A DNA stretch of 64,000 nucleotides. Origin: Litoditis marina. Lineage: Eukaryota > Nematoda > Chromadorea > Rhabditida > Rhabditidae. Positions 1-10,987 of the stretch are shown in pieces. Location: assembly GCA_964036275.1 (NCBI GenBank), contig OZ038438.1:17551918-17615917 (forward strand), written 5' to 3'. The position numbers were made by a program, and so were the translations under genes. Every line of letters begins with the position of its first letter. Positions within the stretch are counted from its first letter, which is position 1. The notes under the pieces were generated by a model. The model was not told the DNA's origin. It did no database searches and saw only the letters and a program-made list of their open reading frames with translations.

Positions 1-157
1 CGTGTAACCGATTCAGAGAAGGGGCAGGATGATTACAACAACTGATGTAACTACGAAGAACACTTCAGAAGGCTATTTATGTGAACCTTGTTGGACTGGA
101 CACAATCATTGGAAAGACAATTGAACTGGTTTTGTGGACAAATTTTAGAAAACTTAC

Positions 158-735
158 TTCGAAAAGACCTTTCTCATTCACATTGGACACGATGCCAAAA
201 CGTTGCAAGGTTGCTCGCGGAACGGTGATTTCGGGCAGCGCGGGCATCGCCGCCAATACCGACGGACTAAAAACAGATGAGAGAAAGTAATTTAGATTGG
301 AACTCTGGACATTGGGCACTTTTCTTATCTCTTGTATCTTGGGTTTTCTCATATGAGCTCCCGTTTTACTCAGGTTGATTCACGTATAGTCCGCACATTT
401 TCCAACTGGACTTGGGCAGCTTGCCAATGAAATTTCAAGGCAGTTTTTGAACATGTTGAAATATTTCAAAACAATAAAACTTCATGTGAAGGGTTCTTCC
501 CCTTAGTTATAGTTCGTTCCAGGGTAACTTTCTGTAAAATTTATGTTTTCTCTAAATAACATTCTTCCAGAGTTTTTGGCACGCTGCCAACGAGTCCAGT
601 TGAGAAATGTGAGCACGTTATTCTACTGTTATTTGTACATATGTTTGAATGACTACACCTTATATGCCACGTACTCACCTTGCAATCATTGAGGAAAGGA
701 GAAAAACGATAAAAATCGTGGATGCTTTATTTCAT
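158..735 (-). CDS. secreted protein gene, 5' part only, start codon disrupted (runs off left edge)
   Basis: Two exons are visible on the minus strand: a signal-peptide exon (679-735) and a second exon (158-266, TTTTTAG acceptor, GTAAGT donor). Exon 2 reads SPSVLAAMPALPEI near its start and ends FGIVSNVNEKGLFE. It has the same start phase (2) and end phase (0) as exon 2 of the gene at 15549-18912, which ends YGVMKNINEEGFFE, so the two look like paralogs. Exon 1 encodes a hydrophobic run (ASTIFIVFLLSSMIA) typical of a signal peptide, but the ATG at 733-735 is out of frame with it: an extra base leaves ATG AAA TAA. Removing one base would give a 56-nt exon ending in phase 2, as in relatives. The gene may be a pseudogene, may start elsewhere, or the base may be an assembly error. 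Later exons lie outside the window. Function is unknown. Confidence 0.5.
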
Positions 736-750
736 GAGAGTTTAGTCAGT

Positions 751-757
751 TTTTATA
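751..757 (-). promoter_or_regulatory. TATA box of the leftmost secreted-protein gene
   Basis: TATAAAA on the minus strand lies only 15 bases before the disrupted ATG at 733-735. That is closer than in the sister genes (about 25-36 bases), so transcription might begin at or after this ATG. Confidence 0.4.
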
Positions 758-998
758 GCCGTTTTCTGTCTATATTGTGGTAGATAGGGCACAACAAAGT
801 GACAGGCATTTCCTTTTATTACAAACATGAGTATTCCGTTTTCTCCAAATAATCGGAACAAAATGAAACCAAAACGTAAGTTTTTATGAAAGCACGTTTT
901 CAAAACAACTGTCCTCACTATTTGAACTCAAATAGTTTATCTTGAAATTTATATCGGCAAACAAATGAAGAGTGAAAACCAAGTAAACATTTTTCACT

Positions 999-3097
999 TT
1001 ATTGTGCGTAACCGAAAAGCCAAGAGAGAGATCCAAAACGACTCTCAACCTTTCTTGTGATCCGCGAGGTGGAATCGGCTAAGAGTGGACATCGAAGTCG
1101 AATTTCGGCCGCCAACGCACGATAACTCTACAATTGAAAGTAATCTTGTTCATTTTTTGAATACTTGTATTATAGCTCTCACGTTTTCCAAGGAACTCAG
1201 AAGTCATATTTCGACAGAACAAGTTTTCCTAGGATTTTTCGATGGTACGATGCCATAGACCACTTGAAACAAAAGCTTCCGTGAACCGTTATCGATGTTT
1301 TTCACAAACAAACTCAAAATATATCAGTTTTGTTTCAGCTGAAGCTTGAAACGAAATCAAGAAATGTATCACGTTTCACGAGAATTTCTATTTTGAAAGC
1401 TTAGAGTTTTCAGAAAGTGGAAATGAAGTGGATCTGCCGCAAAACATAGAAGTGAATGAGGGCCTAAACTCGATGTTACCGTCAACGGCTGTGCCCAATT
1501 GCTGTATCGCAGCCAGTTGTGTAGAATGAAGCGATCGGCCACGTTGCGGTTGTATCGATAGACGTCCACCTTTCTCGTCAACTCCATCACCGTTGCTTCG
1601 CCTGATCGAAGGTCCTGCCGGAGCGAGTTGGAAAAGGCTACTGAAACTCGCGTGTTTTATCTCATTACAATTTGCTTCATTTTGTACTTTTCCTTATATA
1701 TGCGAACGAATTTCGTATCATCACTATTTACTAATATAGTTAAACGAAAGTTAACAAACTAACTCAAATCAGTCGCCGCGAGCTGTAAGCTTCTGAGGAT
1801 GTTCTTCTGCTGAAACGTTCTGGTGTGAGTACTGAATTGAAAACAGTTCTGTGCTTTCCACTACTTTTCAATAACATGTGTTCGCATAGTGCAAAGAAAT
1901 TTAGATATTCAAACAGCCTGGTAATGGTTTATCGAAAACTTTTCTGTTGAATAAATCAGAGTGAAATTCAACATCTAGTTGGTTTTGTGTTTCACTGAAT
2001 GTTGGACAACCTATTCGTCGTATAGTTGTATGAATGAAAGAACAGATCCTCTCACCTTATGGCCCAATGTTGCCACTTCCATACAATAGTAGTGATCCAT
2101 TCGGGAAATTCTTGCCAACATAACTCGAAACCAAGTGGTTTTCCTACAGAACTCCGCCTCACCCAGCAGAGTAGAACTAATTCCGGTGATAACGTTGTCC
2201 AGGTATGCCTCTAATTTGAAGAAAATTCGTTCAGAGACGCTGATACTGTGGGCGACCATCCATTCCACCATTCTCTGAACAGAAGTCTCTTTTTGCGTTC
2301 GGTCTTTTATCGAACCGATAGTTATAGATGGAAAATAGCTTTTCGATTTATTCGGAATACGATGGAGGTAAAATAATGTTCCGTATAGTTCTGGCAACCA
2401 GAATAAGTCATTCAAAATTAAAATTCATCAAATTAAAAGTCAGTTGAAAGTGGAGTCATTAAGTACAGAAACAGTTGAGAAGCAGAATTGAAGTTTCCAA
2501 AATTTTTCTTTTTTTCAAATCCTGACTAGAAATGAATTAATGACTTTTACTTTAATTACTTTTAATTTCTGGTACCGATAGTTCTACGTCGTTCAGATCG
2601 TCGAGACATTGTCACCGCCCCTGTATCGGCCTAATGAATTGCTGCCCGGATACAGTGTTTACTGTAGGGGTTTCCGGAAGAAAGAAAATAACTGTTCAGT
2701 GGGCTCCAAAAGTTGTTAGTTCCAATATTCTTACCGTCTCATGTTCTGGCGAAAGAGTAGAAAGGACGTTGGAAGTAATATCAGAAAGACTGCGTCTTCG
2801 ATCAGACATAATTGATCGAATTTCGAAAAGTGTTTGAATGGGTGGGGAAGATCCGTTCTCGCGACTCTCCTCAGTTTTCTCTAGTGCTTCCTGAACACAA
2901 AACTCGTTTCTTTCCGGACTAATATCAAGTCAGAAAATTAGCTTTTCCGAACAAGTGAGATGGAATTCACCAGTAGAAAGTTGCAGTCATAGTCTTCGGC
3001 TCGATGATTCAGTCCATACAGTTTGAGACTCGAGTCAGTTGACACAACATGCGGACACTCGATGTCGTACACAGATCTGTAACTTGGTTGGACCATA
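999..3097 (-). CDS. unrecognised multi-exon gene of the secreted cluster (5' exon not found)
   Basis: Six minus-strand exons join in phase: 2971-3097, 2735-2890, 2056-2274, 1764-1809, 1480-1640 and 999-1127. Recognisable stretches include PSYRSVYDIECPHVVS, IRSIMSDRRRSLSDITSNV, MVEWMVAHSISVSERIFFKL and MELTRKVDVYRYNRNVADRF. The last exon ends in GYAQ and a TAA that overlaps an AATAAA polyadenylation signal (CAATAAAG). The first visible exon starts in phase 2 and ends in phase 0 with a YGLNHRAEDYD region. This is the layout of the second exon in neighbouring secreted-protein genes, so a signal-peptide exon is expected further upstream. A hydrophobic start (MLAFLRFFISVLA) at about 3371 is a candidate but its phase does not fit. 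I do not recognise the family. The first donor of the 1764-1809 exon (GTTAGT) was chosen by phase. Confidence 0.6.
2392..2576. mobile_element. MITE, copy 1 of a family shared with 62469-62684
   Basis: This 185-bp element has inverted ends (GGCAACCAGAATAAGTCATT on the left, CTGGTACC-type end on the right) and a shared core containing ACAGAAACAGTTGAGAA and AAATCCTGACTA. It matches the element at 62469-62684 over its length. It lies in an intron of the 999-3097 gene. Confidence 0.75.
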
Positions 3098-4665
3098 CTA
3101 AAAATTGAGATAATAAACCTGACATCGTAGCGAAGTCCTGCAAAAGTAAAAGCTCAACCTGGATCACACTCTGACCACATACTTGTATGTTGATATACAG
3201 TGTGAAGGACTGCAACCTCAAGATTGGTGATCTGATGGTTCTGCAGAAAGAGGACTTTTCGAGTTACTTCGATATGATGTTTGATTGACTCGACTAGGCC
3301 GAATTATTGAATTTCACTGGTTGAGATGATTTCGCCAAAACTGAAATGAAAAATCGTAAAAAGGCTAGCATCCTTGTACCTATGATCGATTTCGGTTCTA
3401 ATCTGTACGAGCATGTCTCACTGTGTCCTCCCAATAACCAAGACTGTCGGTTCATTTTCTTGTCTCATTTTCTCTGCTCATTTTCCACAGTATAAATTTT
3501 CCGCCAATTCCGCGTTCTTCTTGATCATTTTTCAACTTCTTGCGGCACTATCCGATTAGTAATGTTTCATTCTTTCGATGGCCATTAAAATGGAGCCATT
3601 ACTGCTGCACCGTAATACACACTCTTCGTTCACTTCGCTGTTCTTTCTTTTAAAAGATCAACGGTAAGTTAATAAAGCACACACGTGTCAGTGATATCGA
3701 AAACTGTAACTATTGACTAGGAAACTTTGGAATTCAATAAAGAGATAACTATAAGTTCATTAATTATGTTATTCGTTGACATTAATGGTGATCTCAATTT
3801 TTTGAAACCTGCCATTTTTACTGTGGGAGCTTTTTAGCTTTTTAGCATCATTCCTTAAAAATCTGTACATATATTTACATGTTTTCAAAACTCACTGAAT
3901 TCTCAGGGCTGCTGCAGTACTTGTCAGAAACAGTAAAAATAGCATGACTAGCTTATCTGTTGAAGGGAATGCTGAGACATTGGCATTAGCTGTCAATCAG
4001 TTTTTTTCTCTGTTGTGTCCTATTATATCTATATTTCCATTATATTGTATACATATTTTACAGCGTGTTTTCCAAACAAGTAGTCTCTCTCAGTGGTAGT
4101 TCTCGAATGAGGAATGAAGATGTATTCGGGAAACGAAAATGGTTGTTTAGCAATGTTTCATCACTGTATACAAAATAGAGCTAGCCGGGCACCGTAGCAA
4201 GGTGTCATAAACATAACATTTTGGAGCCAATCTATCTGACTCTACCTCCTTCTCTTAAACTCCTAAACATCAAACTCTAGCTCCTTCTTTTAAACTCCAG
4301 TTCCATTTTACAATATTGCTGGATATATTTCTCTGCTCTCTGCTTTCACAAGCTCACACGATAGCGAACAAATGATGTCAACCTCGTAATCGAATCAATA
4401 ATCAAAAACAACAATATCTACTGAACCTTTCTTAACTATCACCCACTTTATGAGTCTAAGGGTTAATTACATTCGAACAACGTGTTATTTTTTATTAAGA
4501 GTTTCAAAACATTTTATTTCAGTGTTGGTTCTGATTTCACAAATGTAAAGTCGTACAGTAGTTATTCGTCACGTTTCGTCGAAATGCCGCCCTCCATTGT
4601 GTGGGAGATCTGATTCAGCTCCATCATCGGTTGTACATCAGAAAAGAATCGTGTCGGGAAAACCG
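3098..4665. other. intergenic stretch between divergent genes
   Basis: No confident coding exon was found here. The stretch should hold the missing 5' exon and promoter of the minus-strand gene ending at 999 and the promoter of the plus-strand gene starting at 4704. A TATA-like TTTATACTG lies on the minus strand near 3492. Confidence 0.4.
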
Positions 4666-4672
4666 TATAAAA
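4666..4672 (+). promoter_or_regulatory. TATA box of the mucin-tailed secreted-protein gene
   Basis: TATAAAA begins 38 bases upstream of the ATG at 4704. It implies a very short 5' leader and no obvious trans-splice acceptor. Confidence 0.65.
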
Positions 4673-4703
4673 GGGGTACCCAAAACAGCGTTCTGCAACA
4701 AAC

Positions 4704-7700
4704 ATGAATTTGTGCATTCTTCTCTTCTTCGTCGCTGCAGCCAGCGCATGGTGAGCGTTCTCAAAGAGAAACAGTTCCCACGCCTCATTATTTTTGATTA
4801 GTTTATACAGAAGTTGGAAAGTCAGAAATATGTGTTTCTTTACAAACGCTGAAATCAGTTTTCAAGATACCGCTACGCTACATAGTGTTTAATGAATAGA
4901 AGAGCCCTCGAAATATGTTCTTGCAGGCGCACAATCCAAGATCTCTTCCCAGTGCCAACCTACCCGGAGTTGTATACGAGACAGCTAGTTGATCCGCCGT
5001 CATTGGTGAGAAATACTTCATCTAATATTTACAACTTTTCCCAACGTTCATTTACAGAAACATAGTTCCGTGTTTTATAGAATGGAGCAGCTCTGGAAGA
5101 GAAGATGAATGCGACTACAGAGGTTGTGATTCAGTGGTTGCGCTCCAACAACGCTGCTGCGGCTCTCGAGAACGCTAGAATGGTTGGGGTAGAGGTATGC
5201 AAACTTCGCTATTCAAGTGGAAATGTTGCCAATTGTGTGAAACAGGAGGGAGTGCTGGATAGTTGAATTCGAAAATCGTGGTTATTGTTTTATTAGTTCT
5301 CTCAATAGCATTCACTGATGTGTGGGTAACAAAGAGCTTATGTGTTTCGGTAATAGGTGAACATGTGAAATAATATAAGACGCTCCAATCTAAATGGTTT
5401 CGGGAATCAGGAAATCCTAGTGATTTCATGAAATTTTTAGGATGAGACTTTTAACCATCGAAGAGTTATCACTTTTTTAAATTATTTCTGATTGGAAATC
5501 GGGTAGTCCCTACTTATTTGAAGTTTTAACTAAAAACCAAACGATCGAATCGCTGTGTCCCGATTCAGGAAAGTGAAAATAAGTGTGTCACAAAAAATTG
5601 CAGTTTTCACAAATCTCTCAAAAAATTGTGTCACAATTTTTCACACTTCAATTTTTTGGGCACAATTTTTACACTTCAATTTTTTGGGCACAATTTTTCA
5701 CATCTACAATTACTGTGCCTCAATTTTTCACTTTTTCAAATATTGTACATGTTCCAGCGAGAGAGGTTATTACTGAACCACTCGCGCGATACTAATGTTT
5801 CCTTCCATACCCCCCCGACTGCGCCGTTTCTAGTATTGGCGATTAGAGCAATGAGACGCAGAGAAACGAGCGCGCATCGAGAGCATCGCCCTATTAGAGA
5901 AAGAGACGCAGAGAAAGAACAGCCGAGACAGATCCGCAGGATTTGAAACCATAACAAGATACGGATCATTGAGAGCTGTGTCAAAGAGTATCACAGCACC
6001 TTCGCGCGAGAGACATACGAAGTGCAAAGTACCTCTCTTTAGAGAAACAAATGTGTCACAATTTTTCACACTTCCATTTTTTGGGCACAATTTTTCACAC
6101 TTCAATTTTTTGGGCACAATTTTTCACACTACAATTTTTTGGGCACATTTTTTCACACTGTTTTCAACTGCGAAAACGTGTGTTATAATGTTCTGAAAGG
6201 AAAATAATTGTGGCAGAGGATTTCGAAACATACAAATATTCGGTAGTTTTATCTGCGCTCCAAATGAGAGCGACACAAGAATTAGAGGAATTGGACATTT
6301 CAGAAAAATATCGGACAAGTCTGATGATGCACAATAATTTGAGGTTTTCCAAGAAATTATCTAAAATGGAAACCATTTAGATTGCAGCGTCTTATATAGA
6401 TTAGTACTGAGTGAGAGGCATAATGCATTTGTTTGTTTTTTAGAACTGTACGATCTAGTTTCTTCCAGGAATATATAGAGCAGTTCTTCATTCTTGAAGC
6501 TATATTGTTTTCATACGCTTATAGTCTGACTACCGCTAACTTCATTGGATATGGTCTATCACAGACAGGAGTGAGTTACCAATCTGTAGAACTATTCGTT
6601 TCCTTCGCACTTCTGCTGGACGGCAACATTTGAATTTTTGGTAGAATTGTGACTGTAGTTTGTTTACAATTTGGTGAACTTGTAGACACTTCATCTCTCC
6701 AAACTCAGTTATAAATTTATCTCAATGTTCGAAAGTCAGTAGGGGTTTAGGTATTCAATCAATTCCCCAAAAACAACGTACAATCACCGAAATTAGAACT
6801 ACAGACCTCAAGCAATGTAATAAAAACATCGGTGCTTGAAATTGAGAGATTTCTCACAGTAACTGACTGTGAGAGACACTTTTTATTTCAGACGGAGCAG
6901 CTAGGAAATGAATTGGGTCAGTTCTACCAGCAGCAACTTGGGAAGGTCGAATTACTGAAACAACAAACTATACAAACTAGATGTTATCGTATCACTTTAA
7001 TTTTGATATAGACCACACATTAATTCATGTTTTTCACAAAAATCAAAATGTAGTGAACGGATTATGTTTTCAAAGTCAAAAGTCAAGATTCCGCCCAAAA
7101 CACAATGCGGAAAGTGGTAGAAGGAAATCATTTATTATGAGATTTGTTTATTGTGAAACCTTCTATCGGAGATGTTTTTATAACTCAAACGTGTAGATAA
7201 CGTCTCCCTAAATTATTCAAGCTAAACTTCGCAACGTGAGAGAAGCTCTTATCCAAAACGAAGTGACGCAAGAGATGGTGAACAACATGGAACTGGACCC
7301 CCTCTATTCAGAACTCATTCTCACTGAAATGATTGCCATAGTTTCGCAGGTATGTTTGCGTTTAGTCGTGTTTTGTAATATAGTATAAAAGAATATAGTA
7401 TAAGATCTCAATCTGGCTTGCAAACATTCAAAATGACATTGTTATCACCTGGTGGCAAGGGTTTCGAAACATATTTACATTTGCTAGTTCAGAAAGCACG
7501 AGAGCTACAGCTTGATGCTAGTCTTCTGAAATCTATCAGAGATGCCGAGAAGATTGTCGACCGCGTTCTGGGATTCTATCATCCTAAGTAAGTTGACTGT
7601 TCCATATTTGTAAAAAGATATTCTTTCCACATGTACTTTTCGATTCAAGACTGTTTTACCTAACCTGGCGAACAGGACAAATCCTGTTTATCTATGATAC

Positions 7701-10528
7701 ATGGAAATGCAATGCAAGCAATGTTCAGTTAACTACAAATCAGCTCGCAGTAGAGTGAGTATACCACACCGTTATTACGGAGGCTGTTTTGATATTCAAA
7801 CTATGAATATGACACCAATGACGTAACTTAATGTATTTTATTCCATTTGACCATTGAGATGGTGGAGATACCATCATTCCAATAAGACTTGTAAGTTTTC
7901 GTTTGTACTGCCAGCTAATTACAGAAAAGCATTCTTCTATGTTCACGAACCTATCTTCTCGGATATTTGCACTCGTTACACTTATAATAGAACTGCGTTT
8001 GAGGTGAGCGTCGCTTTCGAAATTCTCTATTTCGAAATCTATAATCTAACTTCTGAAATAAATGATACGTTCAATAGTTCAATCCTAGTATACCATCGGT
8101 TGATATATAGAACAAATATACGCGGTTCGCCGTAAGTGATGTTGATTGTTCGCAGCAGACGCGTTGGTAATCTGTGGGTTTCATGCGATCATCACGGAGA
8201 ACATCATGAATAAGGCTCACATAATGTCTTGCTGATCTTATGACTATAAGAAATGATCATTTATCTGTTCAACCGAAATACAAGAGTAGTTTACCTTCAT
8301 AGAAAATAGCATCAACTGTCTTACAGTTTCGCAGAACAAACCAGGTGAGAACTAAGAAGTGTTGAATAAATGACCGCCCCAGCTGAGAGAATGCGCGAAG
8401 ATCGAACTAGAATAATGGATATCAGATCCCAATTAGCTTTCTGTAAATAACGCGACTATTTGGCTCCTACATAGAACCGGGACACAAATTCCGCCAAATA
8501 TAGCGCAAGGCTAGAAATCCCCAGGAGGGAATCAAGACTTGTTTCAGAATACCGACATTCCAACGCCATAAAATGGAGCCTGCGCCTTGTACACCTTGAT
8601 TAGGTGCCTCTGAGTTCGAGTATTTTCCATAAATACAGTTTCGTTCATCGCAAACTTCATCTTTTCGGTTTTCAGGATTTGGTGTATAATTCGAATGCAG
8701 ATAATATCACGAAAGTGATGGAGGCTTGGAAACAAAATCCATTCTGGCATTCATCCCATGTTCTGAACGAGGCCAGGTTACACGATGTGGAGGTGATTAT
8801 ACACAATAATAACTAGATTTCCAACATTTAGAACTATTGAACTACTTAGCTGTTGAAACTACTGAAAATAAAACTGAATCGAGCAAAAAATACCATTTTG
8901 AAAACAAAAAATACTATTGAAACACAGAAAGTTTCCATTTAACACCTAACTCTACCGATAAATTACGAGCACGTATTTCAGGAGGTGTTCCATACATATT
9001 TCCTCCGAGAATGTTTTCTGTATACAGACAGTTTCGTTGCGCATGCTTCCTCGGATATGGAAGGTATTTCTCAGGGGGTAAGTCTCCTTTGTCTCTTTAA
9101 AAAGGTGCGAGGAGTAACCACCACACAAACTAAATTCGTACTGAAGATTTCATAAAACAACTTGATGTTTCGTTGAATCTCTACTGAATTTCATACTTCA
9201 CAATTGGATGGTTAATTTCATGAAACTCAAATAGTTTCTTTAAACCGATTGGCGCGGAAATTATAATGTTCGGCCAACGACAACTTAAATTTTTACAGGA
9301 CAGAATATTACTAACAACACATATTTTCAGGAATACTACAGAAAGTACAGTGAGTTGAGCTTCAAGAATTGCAATGAGGAATAAGCTTGTCTCTAACAAA
9401 CTAAGTAGTTTTGTTTTACCATTCCTTCACTTGTTTGTGGGTTGGTTACCTCTTCATAATTCATTATCAGTCTTATCCACGAACGGGAATAAGTGAATAC
9501 CCAACTCAATGAGAGAACTTATTCTTGTTTGGCTAAGCAAATGTGGTTGTACTTTCAACCGCAGCACGTTTACAGCTGATCTAAAATAGTTTAAGCCATT
9601 GTGGTCAACTCACTTGTTCCCTACAAACGGGTCAAGCAGTTTTCGTTATATTTTTTCTATCTTTTTATATATTTGTGGACTGCTGCGAAACAATCGGTTG
9701 AATTTTTTCTCTTATCAGCGAACCAGTACCTACTACATGGACAGTTCCAAAATTACGTCCACAAACTTCCTGAATTGGTTGTTGATGAGTTCGAAGCCAA
9801 GGTTTTCAACTACTCGATCCCTGTAGAAGGTGGAAAGGTTCGTATTGGACGACGATTGTTCAGCTCAGCAACGCAACAAACCCACAAGGTAGGTTTGATT
9901 TCCTATACTTACTTTCTGAATGCATAGTTTCGATTTTTTTTTCCATTGTCCAGCAGCCATTCAAGCATAAATTGTTTTACTAGCCCATTCGTGACATATT
10001 CTTTCGAAGTTTTCTCTCGTTTTTAGTTAATCATTACAGTCTCGTCTTAACTCACTTCCCGCCAATTTGCGAGCGATTCTGGAGGAGAGCTATCCCTTCA
10101 AAATGTCTCCAAGCACAACCACTGCTGTCCCTAGCAGTGCTGTCCCTGGAGGTGGCCCTTATTCACCGATAGTGCCGAAACAACCCGTGATAGTTCTTCC
10201 TTCTACAACGTCCAGTGCACCTTGGATCCATTTCAATGGTACAGTGTCCTCCACTGCTGTTCCTAGCACTGCTGATCCTTCTACATGGATGCCAACTTCT
10301 GTTCCTCCGACACAGGTCACTTCAACATCTCCCAGAATAGTTGTTCCTCCTTCAACGACCAGTTTTTTGGATTGGCTAACTTCCACTAGTACAGTGTTCC
10401 CCACCACTGTTCCTAGCACTGTTAGCACTACTACAGCCCAGAGCAGCACTTCATCACCTTCTGAGCCCGTTGTAACTACGTTCCCGACTATCGCAAACAC
10501 TGACTATTTCTATCTTGACTTCGAATGA
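4704..10528 (+). CDS. putative secreted helical protein with Ser/Thr/Pro mucin-like tail
   Basis: Twelve exons join in phase: 4704-4750, 4927-5005, 5081-5194, 6892-6988, 7222-7349, 7493-7587, 7925-8003, 8676-8792, 8982-9077, 9331-9349, 9719-9888, 10040-10528. They encode about 509 residues. The protein opens with a signal peptide (MNLCILLFFVAAASA). Residues about 40-350 look helical and include SLLKSIRDAEKIVDRVLGFY, WKQNPFWHSSHVLNEARL and LPELVVDEFEAKVFNY. The last exon (residues about 348-509) is dominated by Ser, Thr, Pro and Val, suggesting dense O-glycosylation. AATAAA at 10631 may end the transcript. The LPELVVDEFEAKVFNY segment resembles LPKVLAEEFVKSATNY of the next gene, so the two may be paralogs. 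The 6892-6988 exon's 3' end (GTATCA donor) was chosen by phase and is least certain. I do not recognise the family. Confidence 0.7.
5585..6163. repeat. short T-rich tandem repeats in an intron
   Basis: A roughly 28-base unit containing CTTCAATTTTTTGGGCACAA recurs at about 5628-5735 and again at about 6053-6163, separated by unrelated sequence. Both blocks lie in the intron 5195-6891 of the mucin-tailed gene. Confidence 0.75.
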
Positions 10529-10946
10529 TACTGTTTGTCCGTTAATGAATCTATTACATACTTTCGAGTTGTGTTTGGTGTCCTAAGGCTTTACTGTTTC
10601 ATTGAAAAAACCACACATCGAGAAAACCTGAATAAATGCTAATTTTCACTTGTTCTTCTCCAAGAATAAACTAAGGGCAGATCTCTTTTTTGAAACTCGA
10701 TCCTAAACCTATTCTCGTGAGCTCATTTTGCTTATTTAGATTTTCTACAATTATGTTCATTTTGATTTGAATTCCAAACAGATTGGAAAGATATTCCTTA
10801 TGAAGTACTTTCGTCAATGTCAATACTATTAATATCGAGGGAATCAGTCATCACAAATGTTCTATACGAGCATACTGAGAATACGAATGTTGCTGTACGA
10901 GGCTCCTTTCAAAATGAATCATACATGTTAATGAAGAACTAGGCCA

Positions 10947-10952
10947 TATAAA
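10947..10952 (+). promoter_or_regulatory. TATA box of the second plus-strand secreted-protein gene
   Basis: TATAAA starts 41 bases upstream of the ATG at 10988, mirroring the promoter of the gene at 4704. Confidence 0.6.
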
Positions 10953-10987
10953 GCGCAGCACCAAAGGGTTGAGCAAGTCAGTCAATC

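Noticed and set aside
10159..10500. 113-codon minus-strand open frame
   Set aside because: Antisense shadow of the Ser/Thr/Pro-rich final exon of the mucin-tailed gene.
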